A stretch of DNA of 64,000 nucleotides from Stemphylium vesicarium (GCA_004380135.1 QXCR01000122.1:24482-88481); one strand, 5' to 3'. Positions 33,659-45,963 are shown, counted from the stretch's first letter. A program made the numbers and translations. The notes: a model not told the origin generated them from the sequence alone.

Positions 33659-35092
33659 ATGTCTTCTGCTTCCTCCCTGTCTGGGCCTGATGGCTCGTCC
33701 ATCAAGGGTTCTGGACCGTTTTTCCGCTCCGTACCGTTTCAGATCCTCGTAGCATGCGGTGTCTCGTTTACGGCTCCAGGAATGTGGGATGCGCTTGGAG
33801 GGCTTGGAGCCGGCGGTGCTGCCGAGCCCTACGCCGTTAGTGCAGCCAACGCTCTAGTATACGGACTCTTCGCTATCGTCTGTGTTGCTGCTGGAGCCAT
33901 CAACAACCGCATTGGCCTGAAATACGGACTCGCCCTGGGCGCCATTGGATACCCTCTTTACGGCGCTGGTCTGTACACTAACAATGTATCCGCCAACACT
34001 TGGTTCATGCTGTTTGGATCCGCACTCTGCGGTATCAGTGCTGGGTTCTTCTGGGCTGCTGAAGCGGCCATCATCATCGGATATCCATCACCGGGAGACC
34101 GCGCTTTCTATCTCGCTATCTGGCAAACCGCAAAAGCACTTGGACCAATTGTAGGAGGATCCATCAACCTGGGTTTAAACGCGAACAAGAAGACTACCGG
34201 ATCAGTATCCTCAACCACATACATTGTCTTTATCGTCATCATGTGCCTTGGCCTCCCTATTTCGCTGTGCCTCAGCCCAGCACACAAGATATGGCGACGC
34301 GATGGCACGAGGATTGTCACCGAGCGTGCCGCTACATGGGGTGCGGAGTTCAAGGCTGTCGGAAAGCTGTTCATTAGCCGCCGCATTTTACTTTTGCTGC
34401 CCGCCTTCTTCATCAGCTACTTCTACAACGGCTTCATGAGCACGTGGTTGACGACCTACTTCACCGTTCGAGCCCGCGCCTTCTCCAGCTTCTTCACCAA
34501 CTTCGCCGGTATCTTTTCCTCGTTCATCATCGCCTTTTTGCTCGACAACCAGAAGATTCATATCAAAGTCCGTGGCCGCATCGCCTTTTGCTGTATCGTT
34601 ACCCTGCTGGTTGGAACGTGGATCTGGGCGACTATCTTGCAAAAGGAGTTCTATGATGCATCGGAAGCCCCGGTGTTTGACTGGTTCCGCGGTGGATTTG
34701 GAAAGAGCTATGCGCTTGTGTTCTTCTGGCAATTCGGTGGACAAGCTTTCCAGCAATTCCTATATTGGCTTGTTGGCCAGTACGCTACCGACCTTTCGAA
34801 CTTGAGCCATCTTACTGGTATCCTACGAGGTGTAGAGGCGCTGGGACAAACAGTTGCTTGGGCGTAAGTTTACTTTTCCACTCCAAGCGTTCGCGTAACA
34901 AGGACTAACGAATTTAACAGTATGCAATCTGAAGGTGGCGCGAACCACTTTGTCAGTATCGGTCTCAACTTTGGCATTACAGTACTCTGCGTCTTCCCCA
35001 CTTGGGTAGTACTATCGGAGTTGGAAAAGAGCCACGAGGTTCAAGTCACGGAAGAGGTGGCAAAGGATCATACCCTGAAAGACACAGCTTGA
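33659..35092 (+). CDS. UNC93-like MFS membrane protein
   Basis: Two exons, 33659-34863 and 34921-35092, with a 57-nt intron (GTAAGT...TTTAACAG), 458 residues. Eleven to twelve hydrophobic segments start with PFFRSVPFQILVACGVSFTA and PGMWDALGGLGAGG, the conserved N-terminus of fungal DUF895/UNC93-like proteins. FFWAAEAAIIIGYP and GSINLGLN in the middle are also characteristic of this group. The C-terminal exon adds the last membrane helix and a short acidic tail. Fungal members are uncharacterised membrane transporters or regulators; substrate unknown. The ATG follows a CT-rich leader (33590-33655). Confidence 0.85.
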
Positions 35093-35507
35093 GGTCGAAG
35101 AAGGGAATTAGAAATTTTAATTTATGGTATTACACGAATTCTCCACATGCTGCTTTTGCTTCTCTTACAACTTTTGTTCCCTGGTCGCAGCCACGCTTTC
35201 ATTGGTGCTGCATGTAGTCCTATACTCAGAGTCTGACATCCTTGTGGACCATGATGTATGGCCGAGATGTGGCTAGTGGAGGCGAAGTGGCGAACGCATC
35301 CGTCGCGTCGGTAGAGATGGTCCGTTATCGTCGGACAACGGATGTCCGCCGAGCGATGACATGTTGCCCCTCGGAGCTACCCCACTCCAACCTTACTCCA
35401 ACGCCTCCAACGCGGTACTGTATACCTGGACTTTACCATAACCCGACACTATTTCCTCATAAATTCCCTTCAATTCCCCTCAATTCGCACAAGCAAGCAT
35501 CGCAAAC
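35093..35507. other. Intergenic between UNC93-like gene and NIT3
   Basis: Tandem genes on the plus strand, so this holds a 3' flank and a promoter. An AT-rich patch directly follows the transporter stop. No other signal was recognised. Confidence 0.5.
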
Positions 35508-36401
35508 ATGACGTCCCTCCTAAAAAAATCGCTAAAGCTTGCGCTCATTCAACTCGCTTCAGGCGCCGATAAGACAGCGAACTTGACGTCTGCGCGCCAA
35601 AAAGTGCTCGATGCCTCAAAGGCCGGCGCAAAACTTGTCGTGTTACCAGAGTGCTTCAATTCGCCTTACGGAACCAAGTACTTTGACAAGTACGCCGAGA
35701 CGCTTCTACCATCACCACCATCCGAATCGCAATCACAGACGTTCCACGCGCTTTCGAAACTAGCAAAGGAGGCGGGCGTATATCTTGTTGGCGGAAGCAT
35801 ACCAGAGCGAGACGACAAGGACACGAAGAAGCTGTACAATACAAGTTTGACATTTGCGCCGAGCGGGGAGTTGATGGCCACACATCGCAAGGTGCATCTG
35901 TTTGACATTGACATTCCGGGCAAGATCAAGTTCAAGGAGAGCGAGGTGCTGTCGCCAGGGAACAAGATAACGCTCGTCGATCTACCAGAGTACGGAAAGA
36001 TTGCGATAGCGATTTGCTACGACATACGGTTCCCGGAACTTGCGACGATCGCTGCGAGAAAGGGCGCGTTTCTACTGTTATACCCTGGTGCGTTCAACCT
36101 TACAACGGGTGCATTGCATTGGGAGTTGCTGGCGAGGGCTAGGGCGACAGACAACCAGGTCTACGTGGGGCTGTGCAGTCCGGCAAGGGATATGCAGGCA
36201 GAGTACAACGCGTGGGGTCATAGTATGGTCGTAGACCCGAATGCACAGGTCATGGAGCAGCTGGACGAGAAAGAGGGCGTCTTGATCAAGGAGTTGGAAG
36301 TGGGCAAGATTGAGGAGATTAGAAAGGGAGTGCCGTTGTATGGGCAGAGGAGATTCGATGTATACCCTGACGTCAGTGAAGGTGGTAGATTCAAGGAGTA
36401 G
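35508..36401 (+). CDS. NIT3: Omega-amidase, nitrilase superfamily (Nit3/Nit2-like)
   Basis: A single-exon gene of 297 residues, the usual length. The Glu-Lys-Cys triad of the carbon-nitrogen hydrolase superfamily is complete: Glu48 in VLPECFNSPYG, Lys128 in HRKVHLFDIDIPG, Cys170 in AICYDIRFPE. The sequences around each residue (NSPYGTKYF, LFDIDIPGKI, YPGAFN-TTGALHWELL, ARATDNQVYV) match branch-10 Nit2/Nit3 enzymes rather than nitrilases. The enzyme hydrolyses alpha-ketoglutaramate and alpha-ketosuccinamate to the keto-acids plus ammonia (metabolite repair) and may also act on deaminated glutathione-like amides. No targeting signal is evident, though the basic start MTSLLKKSLK could be weakly mitochondrial. 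Confidence 0.92.
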   Translation: MTSLLKKSLKLALIQLASGADKTANLTSARQKVLDASKAGAKLVVLPECFNSPYGTKYFDKYAETLLPSPPSESQSQTFHALSKLAKEAGVYLVGGSIPERDDKDTKKLYNTSLTFAPSGELMATHRKVHLFDIDIPGKIKFKESEVLSPGNKITLVDLPEYGKIAIAICYDIRFPELATIAARKGAFLLLYPGAFNLTTGALHWELLARARATDNQVYVGLCSPARDMQAEYNAWGHSMVVDPNAQVMEQLDEKEGVLIKELEVGKIEEIRKGVPLYGQRRFDVYPDVSEGGRFKE

Positions 36402-37391
36402 CATAATGTCTTTGATAAATCCGACATTCCTGGTCTGGAGAGACCAATTGATTCTGAGAAGTTGTTCGCGTTCAATATGATTGATGCGTCCTGGGGACCT
36501 TGTCGCAAATGGTATATGCTCTGGTTAGCTCCGGATGGCAGGGTATCTGGAGCCGGGTTCCATGAGGAGCTGGGAGCCTATAACATGCGATCATGTCGCA
36601 TCGGAAAGTCGAGACTGCATGCCAATTGGACGTGTTGATAAGGTCTTCAAGTACATACAGCACCATCGTGGGCATGCTGGAAGAATGTATGCGAAAAGAA
36701 GAAAGATAATTTGATAGATCAATGTGCAATGCGACAAGTGCAAGGCGTGGTGTTGGCTGAAAAGCTGTCAAGACGGTGGGCGTGACTGCCTGTACGCTGC
36801 CCAAAGGCGCCCAAAAGTGCTCGTAGGCAGGGGCTGTCGCACTCAGACCAGCGCCTGTCGGGGCGGCTTGAGGGCAAATTGGCTGGCACACTTCAGCGGA
36901 TGCGCGCCGCTCTAATAGGCGGTCTGCGCCGTAAGAGGTGCACAAGACGCTGCAGAAGATGTGTGCAATGCACAACAGGGTTGAATTAATCGCGCCTTTT
37001 ACAAATCAGCAGAAGGGCAAGAGAGGGCGCATAGGCTTGATAGACGCATTCCCATAGCATTGTCGTGCGTGCTGCGTGGAATGCGCCGAACATTGAAGCC
37101 GCCTAGCATGCGCGCTCAAGGTTGTTGGCGTGGGCGAAAAGTAATCCAGCAAGCCTCTTGAATATTGGGGGACGGTTCTGCCGGTAACGCTGAAAATGGG
37201 CGTCGGGCTGCCCAGCTACAGGCCAGCTTTTAGCGAGCAGCGCTGTCACTTAAGGGGCCTACCCCCCGCGACTGCCCGAAATTTCAAGCGCCCCATCCCC
37301 TCAAGCTCCGGGCCCTCTCCCTCCTCAACCACCCGCCCCGACAGCACTACCACCTCTCACACGAACAGCCATCAACGCGAAATTGTACACC
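36402..37391. other. Intergenic, HMG gene promoter
   Basis: No coding evidence. The final 100 bases are C-rich leader sequence before the HMG-box start codon. Confidence 0.5.
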
Positions 37392-38957
37392 ATGGCGCCC
37401 AACACCAAGAAAAAAGAAGCCACTGGCGACCTTATGATCTCGACTGCAGAGTACAAAAAGACTCGCGATTCGGTACGTACGACCATCTGCGTTGTTTTTC
37501 TACAGCTTGCGACGCGCCTGCCTTCAGTTATCGTGTCGCGATGACACCAACAAGCTCGCACGGCCAGCGCGAATTACCGCGCCACCTTCACCCAATCTCA
37601 TCCGCGCACTTGTATCGTCTTGATCGCCTCGTCTACGCGACTTGGAAATGCCCTCTCCCCCCAAAGCTGCTGCCCGCGCTTCTGCCCAAACCGCCCGCGC
37701 AATCGTAAGCTGTCGCAATGGCGCTGGCGCGACAACCACCACGCAAGCGGCAGGGCGCGAAGAAGACGACTGATGCCAATGACGAAACAAGTGCTTACAG
37801 TCACAATCAGGTCATTGCCTCCCTCCACAACTTGCAGGCCGGCCTTATCCACGTCCAGCACGGCATCACCGACCTCTTGACCAACTACCGTAAGCACTGC
37901 GCGTCTGTCCTCGGTGGCGAGGAGGGCGAGATTCCGCCTTTCAACGATGTCGCTGCTGTCGCCGCTTCCGTCATGGAGGCCGGAAGGAATGCCGCCGACG
38001 AGGCAAAGCAAGTCGTCGCCCCGGTCGACAAGTCGGTCGAGGTGAACAAGAGCAAGAAGCGCAAGCGCGAGAAGAAGGAAAAGGACCCCAATGCTCCCAA
38101 GAAGCCGCTCACTGCCGCTTTCTTGTACCACCAGCATGCGCGTCCGATTGTCAAGGCTGATCTTGAGGCTGCGCTTCCCCCGGGTGGCCAGATTGAGAAG
38201 AACGCTGTCCAGATTGAGGTCAACAAGCGATGGAACGAGCTTCCCGAAGAGGAGAAGGAGGTAAGTTTTTTTGTCGCAATCTGAATTGCGACTCTTACTA
38301 ATATTTCCACAGCAATGGAAGGCTTCCTACCGCAACTCCATGGAGGAGTATAAGACGGAGCTAGCAGAGTACGTCGCGAACAAGGGCATCAAGGCCACAG
38401 AGCTCGTTGAAGAAGACGAAGCCTCCGACGAAGCCGAACCCGAGAACGAGGTCGAAGCCGGTGCCGCCGACTCAGACGCGTCCTCCGAGGAGGAAGAAGA
38501 GGCGCCCGCCAAAGCTCCCTCTCCACCCGCAAAGACGCCTCGCAAGCGCCAGAAGACAACTCCAGCTATCAACGGCAACTCAATTCCCGTCCACATCGCC
38601 CCCGCTGCCACCGCCTCAACCCCCGTCCCGCTCCCCGCTTCGCGCACTGGCCCAGCTCCAGCCCCGGCCTCCAACGCCGTCGCTGAGACACCTGCAAAGA
38701 AGGACACCAAGAAGAAGAAAGAAAAGGCCGCGCCTCAGCCCATCGCTCCTGCCCCCGCGTCTTCCCACGACGAACCCACACCTGAAGAAACTGCCACCAA
38801 AAAGAAATCGAAGTCTGGTCGCAGCACGCGCAATACCGAGGCCGATGGCGATAAAGAGAATGCGGCCGCGCTGGAGAAGGCGGAGAAGGCGGAAAAGGCG
38901 GGCAAAGAGAAGAAGCGTGATCGCTCCAAGAGGAAGAGTGAGGTTGCTTCTTCTTAA
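37392..38957 (+). CDS. HMG-box chromatin protein
   Basis: Three exons, 37392-37472, 37811-38260 and 38313-38957, 391 residues. Introns are 338 nt (GTACGT...AATCAG) and 52 nt (GTAAGT...CCACAG). After a conserved N-terminal helical region (HNLQAGLIHVQHGITDLL), a single HMG box spans about residues 118-195: KDPNAPKKPLTAAFLYHQH, then VNKRWNELPEEEKE and, after intron 2, QWKASYRNSMEEYK. The C-terminal half is disordered: an acidic stretch (ASDEAEPENEVEAG, SSEEEEEAP), Pro/Ala repeats, and Lys/Arg-rich blocks (KKDTKKKKEKAAP, KEKKRDRSKRKSE) that should direct it to the nucleus. It is likely a non-sequence-specific DNA-bending protein. An ATG inside intron 1 (37718) is in frame with exon 2 and could give an alternative N-terminus. 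Confidence 0.82.
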
Positions 38958-39673
38958 GCCTGTTCTTCTTTCTTTCTTCTTGCCTTCCTTTCTCTCTGTT
39001 CGCTGTAGTCGCTCAGTCATTCTTACGTGTTTTTACAGTCGCGATTATGGATGAGGACTGAGCTCCTTTCGAAGCTTCGAGTCTGTTCGCTCCTGATGGG
39101 CGACCGACGACGGGTATGTGCTGATATGTGTGGGTGTATCAAAAAGCGAATAAGTTTTTTTGGCTGCGTGGACGTCGCAGCTCATGCGAAGAAGGCAGTG
39201 GAAGTGCGTATGCTTCTCAATCATGAAAGCTCCCACTATTATGGCGCGTGTGGTTTGCACGGGAGTTTTTGTATTTTCTACTTGCGCGCCACATACAGAT
39301 GGGGATTCTTGTTCAAATAGGGCGTGTATAGTATCCAGCTGTGCGATATCCCTTGCTCATGACGGGCAGAATGGACTGATACGATACGTTGGGATGGGAA
39401 TCTCGGATCAATAAAAACTTGTTATATCCAGTGTCTTTTTACTAGCATGAAGTCGTATGCTCATGCCTCGTTCATGTACTCGTGTCTGTGTTCTGGATAG
39501 GCATGACAGTGACTGCTTATACGCCATTGTCGACGCCAGATTGTTCGTCATCAATCGGACGCGTCAAACTCGTCAAACTCATCATATACAAAACGCCAGG
39601 AGACAATCAAGCTCCATACCCAACCCCACTATATCATTCCCCAATCCAAAAGCACCCCAGCAGATCCCACCAC
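38958..39673. other. Convergent 3' flanks (HMG gene / dsRBD gene)
   Basis: No gene found; T-rich stretches directly after the HMG stop fit 3' untranslated sequence. Confidence 0.5.
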
Positions 39674-41301
39674 CTACAACCCCTCCTCTGCATCCTCAAA
39701 CGCCACATCCTCATCACTCCCCGCATCCATCTCCATCCCCTTCCCACCCACCTTCTCCTCCGCGCCCCACACAACGCCCTCACTCCTCTGAACCCCCTCC
39801 ATAACGTTCCTCCCAAACGCCAACCTCTTCTCCCTCACCTCCTTTAGATACTCCAGCGTAAGCCGCGCACACTCCTCCTTGGCCTTCTTCTTGCCGTACA
39901 CATTGCGTACCGTACCAACGGGGCCCTCGTGCGCGCCCGCGCCGTGGAAAAAGCAGGATACAGAGTGGAATGTGGGATCGGAGGGGTGAGGGGTGTATTT
40001 CCACTCTGGGGTGGGGAGCGCGAGGGTGACGGCGAGGGTTGCGACTTGTTGGGCGTAGCTCATTGAGGACGATGAAGAGGAGGGAGAAGAAGGGGTGTTG
40101 GGGGAGAGCATGGATGGGTGGAGGTCGGTTGATGCATCGTCTGGGAGTGTGGGTTGCGGCGCTGCTTTCTTCTTCTTGATACCGCCGACGGAGGTTACGT
40201 CTGAGGGCCACACGCCTTGGGATTTGAAATATGATACAGCGTGGCGGGCGGCTTCTTGTCGCGCGGCTTTTTTGGAGGGCGAGAGCGTCGAGAGGGAACC
40301 GAAGGGCGTGGCGTGGCCTTCGATGGTGAGGAGGCAGGTGAAGCTGTTGCCAGATCTGTAGTCGGTGTAGGTAGGTTGCGGACTGTTCGTGGAGCGCTGG
40401 AATTCTGGTGGTATGTTAGTGATGTGCTGGAGATATGCATGTGACGTGAACTGTCCAGCAGCCTTATCGATGATACAGCCGTTAGCGGTGAGAAGGTGAC
40501 GGGCATACCTAGAAGTTGACCAATATAGTTCTCTCCAGGTTCCTTCTCCGCCTTTTGCTGCTGCTGTGCTGCCTGTCCACTGCCACCTATACTCTTCCTC
40601 TTACCCTTCTCAGCCTTCTTGACCCTACCATCCTTCTCCAACTTCTCCAACACTGCCAAAGCTTTCTGGCTCAACGCCTCTTTAGCTTCTTGCTTGCTGT
40701 TGAACTTCTTCTCTCCAGCCAGATCTTGCAGCTCTTCAGCATTCTCAAGACCAGGGAAGCTGATGCTAACGGTCCAGCCTGAGCTGCTGCCCCCCTCATA
40801 AGTGAACAGTGGCTGTGGGATACCGAGTGCTTGATACTTCTCATGCAGTAAGATGGTATATTTTGATGAACGCGCTCCGACCGCGATTGGTGTAAGTGGT
40901 GCAGCGTTCTCATCCGTCTTGATCTTCTTCGCTGGAGGAGCAGTCTGTTTTGCTTCGCGAGCGAGAAGCTGGGCTTGATGCTCGTCCTCGTGCTGCTTCA
41001 TGAAATCTTCCATACTGAAGACGCCATCCAGCGGAACAGCGCTCGCCCGCACATTCTCCTTAGCATACGCAGAGTTAAACCCAGGCAGCGGCATGGGCGT
41101 GTCAATCTCCATCTTCTGTTTCTCAGCCTTGTCGTAGGTGCCTTGTGCGTGCGCACAACGGTATTCCGAATCTATTCCGAAGCCAGAGAAAATCGGTTTC
41201 GCTGAAGGGGCAGTCGGACTTGAAGAAGATGGAGTAAAGGAAAAGGAAGATGAGGATGGTACAATCAGGTACTTTTTGAGATCTTCGCCCGACGCGCTCA
41301 T
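39674..41301 (-). CDS. Protein with two double-stranded-RNA-binding domains
   Basis: Two exons, 41301-40509 and 40404-39674, with a 104-nt intron (GTATGC...CACCAG), 507 residues from the ATG at 41301 (MSASGEDLKKYLIV). The first dsRBD is in exon 1 (YTILLHEKYQALGIPQPLFTY, GWTVSISFPG, then SKQEAKEALSQKALAVLE). The second spans the intron: NYIGQLL at the end of exon 1, then EFQRSTNSPQPTYTDY, FTCLLTIEG and SPSKKAARQEAARHAVSYF, carrying the lysines and alanine pattern of the RNA-binding helix. The remaining C-terminus is Ser-rich with a third, weakly similar alpha/beta segment (SYAQQVATLAVTLALPTPEW...YGKKKAKEECARLTLEYL) that may be a degenerate dsRBD. No RNase III or kinase domain is present. The upstream frame stays open to 41604. 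Confidence 0.75.
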
Positions 41302-42139
41302 AGCAAATACCGCAATGGAAGCGTGTGAGCGTTTGCTATTCCGAGGCTTGGATGTGGGGGCTGCCGCGAGCGTATGGTGGGGCAGTTTGCTGTACAACCC
41401 GTGATTGCGCGACAGCGCGTTTGTGTAGAAGACGCGCCGTCGATGGTAAGTCTGAGCGTACCTAAGTTCGAGTCGCATGACGTCGGCGGCGGATGGGATA
41501 ACGGTTGGCATTCGGTAAGGACACGGTGATTGGTGTCGGAGAAGGACGACACGTTGAGGCTGAGCATTGAGGCATGATCGAAGCCCTGTTTGCCTCGTGT
41601 GCAATGCAGTAACTCTTGGTTGCCTCTACCTACCCAGAGTTTCACAAACGTCCTTACAATCCCGCCTGCGTTATCGTTTGCAGGTCCCCCGGTTCCGCGG
41701 TGACCCGAGCTTCTCGCATGCAGGCGCTGTCTATTTTAGGTATCTTTGTAGGACGATCGGCTACTTCCCGCTGACGCAAGGGGTGCCCTCTCGACCGTTG
41801 ATCGTACACATGGGAGCTGTAAGCCACTGCCGCTCCTAGCCTGTAGTCACAAGTCCAGATCTTCTTGTCAAACGTGCATGCACGTTGGTGGCGCTTAGTG
41901 GACCTATTGCATTCCATGTGCAATCAATTACAAGCGCGAACAGCATTCTAAGGGCAGTAATGATGCTGACGAGATACTTGTGGCACTTGCACTTCAAGGT
42001 TCTACAGGAAGATAATGAAATTTACCATGGGTATCCGTCTAGCCGCCTTGGTCAAAAAAAGTCTAACCATCATCTTCACCAGACATGGCAAGCATCCAGT
42101 CTTGCCGTGACGAGCGAAGGCAAAGCTTATCATACTGGT
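41302..42139. other. Intergenic between dsRBD gene and abaA-like gene
   Basis: No separate gene. 41302-41600 is open in frame with the dsRBD gene (possible N-terminal extension). The remainder is the 3' flank of the TEA-factor gene. Confidence 0.5.
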
Positions 42140-45093
42140 CTAGTAACCCCTGTTGGCTTGATCACCCTCAAAAGGGTCCGTCGTCTCGAATCCTGAGTCG
42201 TGCGCCCGCTGTTCGCCGTATCCTGGGTTACTTGCTGCAGTACCACAGCCCATATCCCCTTGGAACGGTTGTTGCAGGCCGCGGAAGTCCCACGCCAGGC
42301 GATTGCAATTTGAGTGCATATTCAAAAAGCCATGCTCAGTCAATTCGCGGCCCTGATTGGCTTGCTGATGATAGGTGCGCTCGAGTGATTCATGGCCTTG
42401 CGTGGTCTGAGAATGACGTTGGCTGCCGGGCCCCGGATGATAGGGCTCCGCTGTGCTTTCCAGATGCGAAACCACATTAGTATGCTGCCAATTTGGTTTT
42501 GTGGAGTAGTGGGCTATGTGCGATGAATCGTGGATGTCGTTGTTTGCTATAAGGGGTAGAAGTTGTCCTTCTTCGCTCATAACAAGTCCCATACGGGCCC
42601 AGTCTCTATGACCCAAATGGGAGAGCTCATGCATATCTTCGATGTTCGTATACTGGTCGCCAAAGTCTTGGTAGGCTGAAGTATTGACGGCTAGCTCGAA
42701 TGGGTCGCTCATACGAACGCTGCCATCGTCAAAGTCAAAGCTGTTGTCATGCGCATTTGGTGACATGTCTTGCGTAGAGGGACGCGCGAAGCTATGCTGA
42801 GAGTAATCGCTCGCTGTAGTGGATGCAGAGGCATGCGCTTGGTCTAGATCCGGTTGCATTGATGCGAGCGCATGGTAAGAAAGCGGTTGGGGCAGATGCT
42901 CCAAATAAGGTAATGCTTCGCACGACGAATGTGCGGTATGTGGATTAGAGAAGTCCGAAGGTAGTGGTGAAACTTGATGATGAAGTGGGTAGGTTTCTGA
43001 GGCAGACGACGGGTCTGTCATAACTTCTTCTCGATCGCGTTCCATGCGTTGGGCATTATCTTCCGTCCCCTGACACCGCGAATGATCATTGGTCTCAGAA
43101 GAATTAGCAAAAGTGACCGAACGCCACTTCATGCTCCCCGACTTCTCAGAAGGGCTGGCCTGCTGGAATCTCCAGAGAACCGTGCAAAGACGTGCAGTTT
43201 CGCCCGTCTCAGGGATAGTGCCGTACACATCTTGCGTTGCTGTAAGGCCCATCAAAGAATTCCCAACACTATTCTCGTCTCTTTGCTGGAGTGTCTGGTA
43301 CTCAGCCATTCGACTGGCCCAGAATTGAGAACCAAACGCAATGTTCAAGCGGTCAGTGGGGCCCTGGAGATCTGGCTCATAGCGACATGACGTATGACGT
43401 TCTTTGAGCTCCTGATTGGTGCTGCCAAACTGTCGATTCGTCAACAAGTCTCCATCGTCGTAAAAGCGTGTTGTGCATTCCAATGATTCAAGCCTCGAGA
43501 GATCGAGATAAGATTGCAGGTTGAGTGTGATGGAAAATTTTGCTTTCGGTCGCGCTTCCGTCAGGATCTTGATGGACGCATCGCAAACTAAGACAGTCTG
43601 CCCATCTCTCTTCCAGCACTCCGCCTGTGTTCGCAAGAAATCGAACTCGGGATACTGACGGCGCCATGAGGATAAATCTGCAATGCGCAGGCTGTTGACT
43701 CTGCTGTTCGGATGCATTTGGGTAAAACAGTGCATCGGCTGACGGTCACCATCAACTAACATGGTGAAGGCCGCCACCGTGAAAGGCGATGCCAGAGACT
43801 GGGTGTCGGAGCCTGCACTCAGGGTGGGGTCAGACTGTGGGCCACCGAGATGCGGCCAAACGTGCGGTGAGAACGCATTGTGCTCATATTTGGTAACAGA
43901 CTCTGTGCTCTGCGCATGTTGGCAGCCACCCAAGTGTGACGAATGGTGAAGCTCAGAGGTTACGCTGCCGCGATGACGCTTCGTGGGTTCTCCTGGTGCA
44001 GCCATGTAGGCAAGGGCTATTTATTGCGCGGTTAGTCTCATTCCGGCAACCCCTAGCGTAACCCTCCCCTCCGACACGAATAGCAACGGCACAGCCACCA
44101 CGACAGATTTCTAGGACTTTGGAAGATAGGAAAATTCTTAAACTTGGAACTTGATCGACGCATGCAAGGCAGCTGAACCAGCAAAAATAGCCAATCGAAG
44201 GCCGTTGGCGGCTTTCGGGAAAGGAAGTACGGAACGAGCACTTACCAACGGGAATGCCTTTCAGATGTCCTTTGAGCACCTGGAGGTGACTGGATATCTG
44301 TTTGCGATCACGAGTGATGCCCGTGTCTCTGTAGATCGAGTCTTGGACAAGCTCATTTCGTCCTTTCAGAACGCCCTCGAGCATGTACTTCTTTCGGCCC
44401 ATTGGAGGCCACTGAACAAGTGCTAGATTGGGTTCGTCAGTCTCTGTGATCATGTCATGTAGTCTAAGCGTCTGAGATGCGATCGAGATATTGATATTCA
44501 GGGGAACATGGTGTTAGAAAGACGAGAGGGTTGCAGGGGCACAATATGGGATTTGGCACCATACCTTTCCAAAACGCAAACTCCAGAAAGTCAGGCCAGA
44601 CGGTGGTGTCCTTCTGATTTTGTGGCACGTTTTCTGCCTCCCGTCTTTCCCTCTCTTTTCTGTCCGCTGCGTCTCTAGCAAGGACTTCGGCCGCTGTGAG
44701 GATAGGCTGCTTCTCGCGATACTTCTGATATTTGTCCGATCGTTGGAGTACGTTGTACAGCCTCTCGAGTTCGATTCTGATCTGTTTCTCTGGTCTTTCC
44801 AAACCGAAGCCCGACAGACCGATGTGTTGTGCGTTTACACTACCGGTGTAGCAACTTCCTGTTGCAGATCGCTGCGTACGAGCGTTGCTTGCCAGACCGG
44901 GGCTGCAAAGCTGTTTTGTCTGCGAAGGTGTAACTTCGTTGCCACGTTCGAGAGATTGATCGGCGGATGATTCCCGTTGAAAACTCTGATGCTGGGAGAA
45001 GGCCTCGACTCGACTACCTTCTTGGAAAGAAGGATGCGCAGGCGGCACGCACAACGGATGGTAATGTTGAACTGCCATTGCAGGCTGCAGCAT
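42140..45093 (-). CDS. abaA: TEA/ATTS-domain transcription factor, AbaA-like
   Basis: Three exons, 45093-44565, 44422-44246 and 44016-42140, with introns of 142 and 229 nt, 860 residues from the ATG at 45093 (MLQPAMAVQHYHP); an in-frame ATG at 45078 is an alternative start. The TEA DNA-binding domain (about residues 163-240) is assembled across exons 1 and 2: VWPDFLEFAFWK, then ALVQWPPMGRKKYMLEG, GRNELVQDSIY, and the recognition helix TGITRDRKQISSHLQVLKGH. The rest contains a central region of regular alpha/beta character (QYPEFDFLRTQAECWKRDG through WASRMAEYQTL) conserved in AbaA homologues, and a Gln/His/Ser-rich C-terminus. Aspergillus AbaA drives phialide and conidium differentiation through CATTCY sites. 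Function here is inferred by domain and architecture; yeast Tec1 is the more distant alternative. Confidence 0.85.
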
Positions 45094-45963
45094 GCAAAGG
45101 CAGCAACTGAATAGGATAATGAGGGAAAGGAAGCCAGTCAGCTCAGCATACAAAAACCGTGGGACAAGTAACGCAAGGAAGATCCAAAGGTTGCGATCGA
45201 TAAAGACTAGAATGTGTATGAATTTATGACGAGGCAAGAACATGCAGATGTTTTGCATTGATATAAAGCTTGGTCCAGATGACCAGCCTAAGGCAGGAGG
45301 ACTACATGGCAGGCTTGTTGGCCATGGCACCGAGTGTAGGGTGCGATACGAAACCGCTAACCTCAAAGTGGTAGAGGAGTCAGTCGAAGCGGTAACATGA
45401 CCAACGCCGTAAAATTAGGATACCGTGCTTCATGTTGTACTCAAACCACTGGCAGGTCGCCATTTCGCTTATACTCCAGACAGTGACAAGAGTCCCGCGT
45501 CTTCATATGCTAGGATGATGAATAATGCGTGGTTAGCAGGGAGAGCAATGAGATCAAGCCGATTGCCATTTGATCGACCATCATGAGATGGGTCGTCGGC
45601 GGGAGAATCGCTAGGGAACGCTCGGAGCGAGCTTGGATGTCAGTGGTCGTGAGTAACAGCCTACGTCATGTCTGCAGGATTGACAAACGTCTCGTTCGTC
45701 GCTGCCCTACTCCCACGTCGTCAAGTAATGTGAAACGCGGTGCGGTCGCCGTGCTCATTGATTCAGTCCGCTGGAAGTGTACCCTGTCAAGGCTCAGGAA
45801 GCAGTGATCTAGATATAGCGTTCATGTGCAGTTGGTCATAGCACATTACTGCTTTCAGTATACCGCGGCCAAGGGCGGGCCAACCTCCGTACCTGTGGAG
45901 CAAGGGGTGGTGCAAAGATCTGACAGTGCGGCGCGCGTGATTCCTAACAGGAAGTTCTCGCGC
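45094..45963. other. abaA-like upstream region and MRD1 3' flank
   Basis: The frame upstream of 45093 stays open to about 45366 with a hydrophobic translation, but it probably represents 5' leader. No other gene was seen. Fungal abaA genes commonly have long leaders; no regulator site was identified with confidence. Confidence 0.4.

Noticed and set aside
38407..39054. 215-codon Arg/Pro-rich plus-strand frame
   Set aside because: A shadow of the HMG-box gene's low-complexity C-terminus in another frame.
40195..40508. Continuation of the dsRBD frame through 40508 to a stop at 40195
   Set aside because: This would add a Pro/Ser-rich tail and lose the second dsRBD. Splicing 40508/40405 recovers a complete second dsRBD across the junction, so the read-through is an intron artefact.
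45094..45366. N-terminal hydrophobic segment for the AbaA-like factor
   Set aside because: The frame is open with membrane-like residues, but a TEA transcription factor should not carry a membrane helix; treated as 5' leader with the start at 45093.
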